Assembly (NCBI RefSeq): GCF_004027225.2
Contig: NC_044288.2
Span: 14,208,744 to 14,272,743, forward strand
DNA from: Strigops habroptila
Lineage: Eukaryota > Chordata > Aves > Psittaciformes > Psittacidae
Reading direction: 5' to 3'
Length of the DNA stretch: 64,000 nt
Shown: positions 61,301 through 64,000 of the stretch, piece after piece
Position numbering within the stretch: the stretch's first letter is position 1
How the letters are laid out: every line of letters begins with the position of its first letter
Notes under the pieces: model-generated
Databases searched by the model: none
The model's input: the letters and a program-made list of their open reading frames with translations, nothing else
Told to the model about the DNA's origin: nothing
Translations under genes and position numbers: made by a program

Positions 61301-64000
61301 GTGGATGCTTTAATCTTGATACATATTTAATCAAATAGGAAGGGAGAAGAGTAAACTGATGAGCATGATTGCCCTGGGAAATACGGGTTATGGCACAGGA
61401 GGAAAAACTGATGCTGTGGGTTGGCTAGGGAGTCAGTGTGCAGGATTTAAGAACTGTGATGCATAACACCACAGGTTGGCTTCACTGCTCCTAATGAACA
61501 AAAGGTGCTTAAACCTTACAGCATGAAGGAAGGATGAGTAAATGGATTTTTCTGTATTCCCTCAGGAAGAAACAGTTGGAATAGACTTCCTTTACAAATG
61601 AAACTTTCCTGAGAGTTTAAAAGGTGGTGCTGTAGCTGAGATGATTATTCCCTGTGTATTTTCCTGCTTGGAAATGCAGGCTACTAAACTTTCCCTAAGG
61701 TCTGGGAGTATTTAGATGTTCATGCTAGTAAATGTGGATTTTTCTCATTTTAAGATTGCATGTTTGTCTCTGCATTCAGTACTAGTATCTCCTGAAGCCA
61801 TAACTGAGCAGGGTTTGGACGTCTGCTGTAGGGTACAGGAAGCTGTGAGAAAGTTCCCTTTGCAAATTCAGGATGTGATTGATGATACAGGCAAGACAGC
61901 AGAAGTTAATGCGCTTGAGTTCATCAAAGCACGCAGCACAGGCTCACACCAGGTCTCTGCCCTAGTAACTTGCAGTCTGGCTTATTTCTTACAGCCCACA
62001 CTTCCACTTTTGTGCATTTATTGTTCCTAAAATGGAAGATTGGCTTTAAAATATTTAGAAAGGGAACAAAGGAAGATTTTCAGAAACCTAACTCTCTTTG
62101 TTACAGTCTAAAGAGTGATGACTGCTGTATTAGCTAGTGGGTTGTACGCTTTCAGTTATTGTCCCATGCACAGAAACCCTTTTTCCCCCACCCAGGTTTT
62201 GTTTGTAAAAATGTGCTGAGCCCCAAGACTGATACAGTGAGAACTGGACCCCCTTCCCTTTAAGAGATTACTACAGAACTGTAATCAGTGAAGCAACAGA
62301 TATTAATTCTCTCGCTTCCAAGCTCTTTTCATCTTTCTTTGTAGGAAGATTCAGCTTGGAAAGCTGTCACCAGCTTAATCAGTTTGCTATTATTGAGACT
62401 GGTGTTCATAGTACAATTTATTAAATCAGTTTATTATCCTCCCAACCAACTTCAGTGATCAACTTGTGAAAACATTGGAAGAAATTTAAAACTAGTGTAA
62501 GTGCTGCCTGTTTGGATAACAGCACATTTTGCTATTTAAAGGATTACTCATCTGCACCAAAACAGGGAGAGAAGTTAATTTCAGTGATGTAGAGCTTTCT
62601 ATTTCAGGGAGCCTTGGCTTGCACATTGTGATGGATTCAGGAAGAAGTCTAATTCATTCTTAAATTGTTAAACAGCACGTTAAGGCTGAGTATCTAAGTA
62701 AAGATGAATGGATTCATTTGTAATCTTAAACAAGCATGTCTGCATATGGAAGGGTAGGAACAGGAGGCCGGGATAACCTGTAAACAGATGAACAGTTGCA
62801 CTTCAGGTTTTGGTGGTTGGAAAGCAGTAAAATAACTGCAGGGAAGGGAAACCAGCCCTGTCTGCTTTAACGGGAATTCTGCAGGTGCTCCAGTCCTCTC
62901 TGCCTGTGCCATGTCCCCTTCAGCAGGAGGAGGAAGGTTCCCTGGCTTTCCAAAGTGCAGTGGCTCTCCTGTCTTCATATCTTCAGCCTTTTGAGTGTAA
63001 ACTGAAGCAAAGCACATCAGGAAAAGGCAGGATACTGTAGGGCAGAGGGAACTCTGGTTTCATTGGTGGCATCCAATCTGCAGGCAGCTGCTTTTGGATG
63101 ACGAGGCCAGAAGGATGAAGTGCAGTCAGACCACCATAGGAGTTTCATATAGAGGAAAAAAGTCTAACAGCTTTGGGACCGCTTATGTTAAGCGGGACTG
63201 CTGTTGAGGCTTCTCTGCTATCTTCATACAGTTTTATTTACAGCTCAAAATAAAGCAGTAGTTCTTGACTGGTACTGTTAATGTATACACTGTATATCAA
63301 GTTTATTGCAAAGTCTGTTAGCAAGCTACCAGCCTAGTTTTTAATCTGCAGATAATCTTACTCTCATTTATATGCTTGGGCTCTATTACTTTGCCCAGTG
63401 TAGGCACAGCCATTGGAATCCATCCAGTTCACCTAACAACTTTCATTAAAGAAAATTGCCCTTGTACTAAAAATTACTCAGTGTGACAAGATTCCATAAT
63501 ATATTTTTTTAAAGCCTCATAAAATTTTGTAGCAGTTAATGCCACTTGTTTGTTTTTCTGAGATTTTCTTTTAAAAGCAGAAATTGACTTAATTGTGACA
63601 ATACTTGTAATAGAATGAAATAACTGTTTTCTGAGTGTATAGAGACCAGGCTGGATGCACGAATAGCACACAGATAAGGAAATAAGAAGCCTTGTCTTTA
63701 AAAAGTATGTTTTATTGTGCTTTGTTCGTTGTTTGTGAGGTTGCTTCACAGTCTGTGACTCTTTAGTAAGGGGAAGTAGATACAATAAATTCTGCTCACT
63801 TGCTGTTCATGGTACATTAGTCTTAACCTTATAAAATGCAGTGATCAAGCATGACTTTTTCTGCAGCGATTGGGAGCAGCTCATCTGAGCATCATTGCTC
63901 CTGGCTTCAAGGACTTGGAACGTGTGTCCCCTGCATCACACATGGGTGCTGATGGAGTACCTTGCTTCCTCCAGCCATCAATGGCATAAGAAGATTCCCA

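Larger units (their letters stand above)
49625..64000 (+). other. GALNT10 intron 4 (partial, at least 14.4 kb)
   Basis: The intron starts with GTATGA at 49625 and continues past the window. I looked for the next expected coding block (the sequence leading to the DxH metal-binding motif) and did not see it. The intron contains two CR1 LINE fragments in opposite orientation. The rest is unremarkable AT-rich sequence with short chance reading frames, the longest about 118 codons at 60887-61243. Confidence 0.75.

Overview
This window is animal nuclear DNA, most likely from a bird. It carries the 5' part of one split gene on the + strand. Four exons with consensus GT/AG boundaries join in frame into the first 201 codons of polypeptide N-acetylgalactosaminyltransferase 10 (GALNT10). 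Two clear CR1-type LINE fragments, and a possible third, point to a bird or other sauropsid. The low density of recognisable repeats favours a bird. The species cannot be fixed from the sequence alone.

Layout: positions 1 to about 5570 are upstream flank with no convincing gene. Its last 270 bases hold a 21-bp x3 tandem repeat and a cluster of TAATTG and TCATTA motifs. A CpG-island promoter (about 5570-6070) has GC boxes and an ETS site but no TATA box. Exon 1 (5796-5990) encodes the cytoplasmic tail, the membrane anchor and an Ala/Gly-rich stem. Intron 1 is about 38.8 kb (5991-44834). It starts with a G-quadruplex-type sequence and contains several perfect inverted repeats. Exons 2 (44835-44937), 3 (45783-45921) and 4 (49458-49624) encode the rest of the stem and the first strand-helix-strand of the GT-A catalytic domain. 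Introns 2 and 3 are 845 bp and 3536 bp. Intron 4 begins at 49625 and runs past the end of the window; I found no exon 5. It holds a + strand CR1 3' end (about 51593-51684) and a longer antisense CR1 with a decayed reverse transcriptase (about 54688-55360).

The product would be a type II Golgi membrane enzyme that adds GalNAc to Ser/Thr. The window ends before the metal-binding motif, the rest of the catalytic domain and the lectin domain. I see no bacterial-type operon, CRISPR array, viral gene or new multi-gene system. The observations worth checking are non-coding structures: the promoter-proximal repeat and motif arrays, the intron 1 palindromes, the G-quadruplex motif and the expanded Ala-rich stem.
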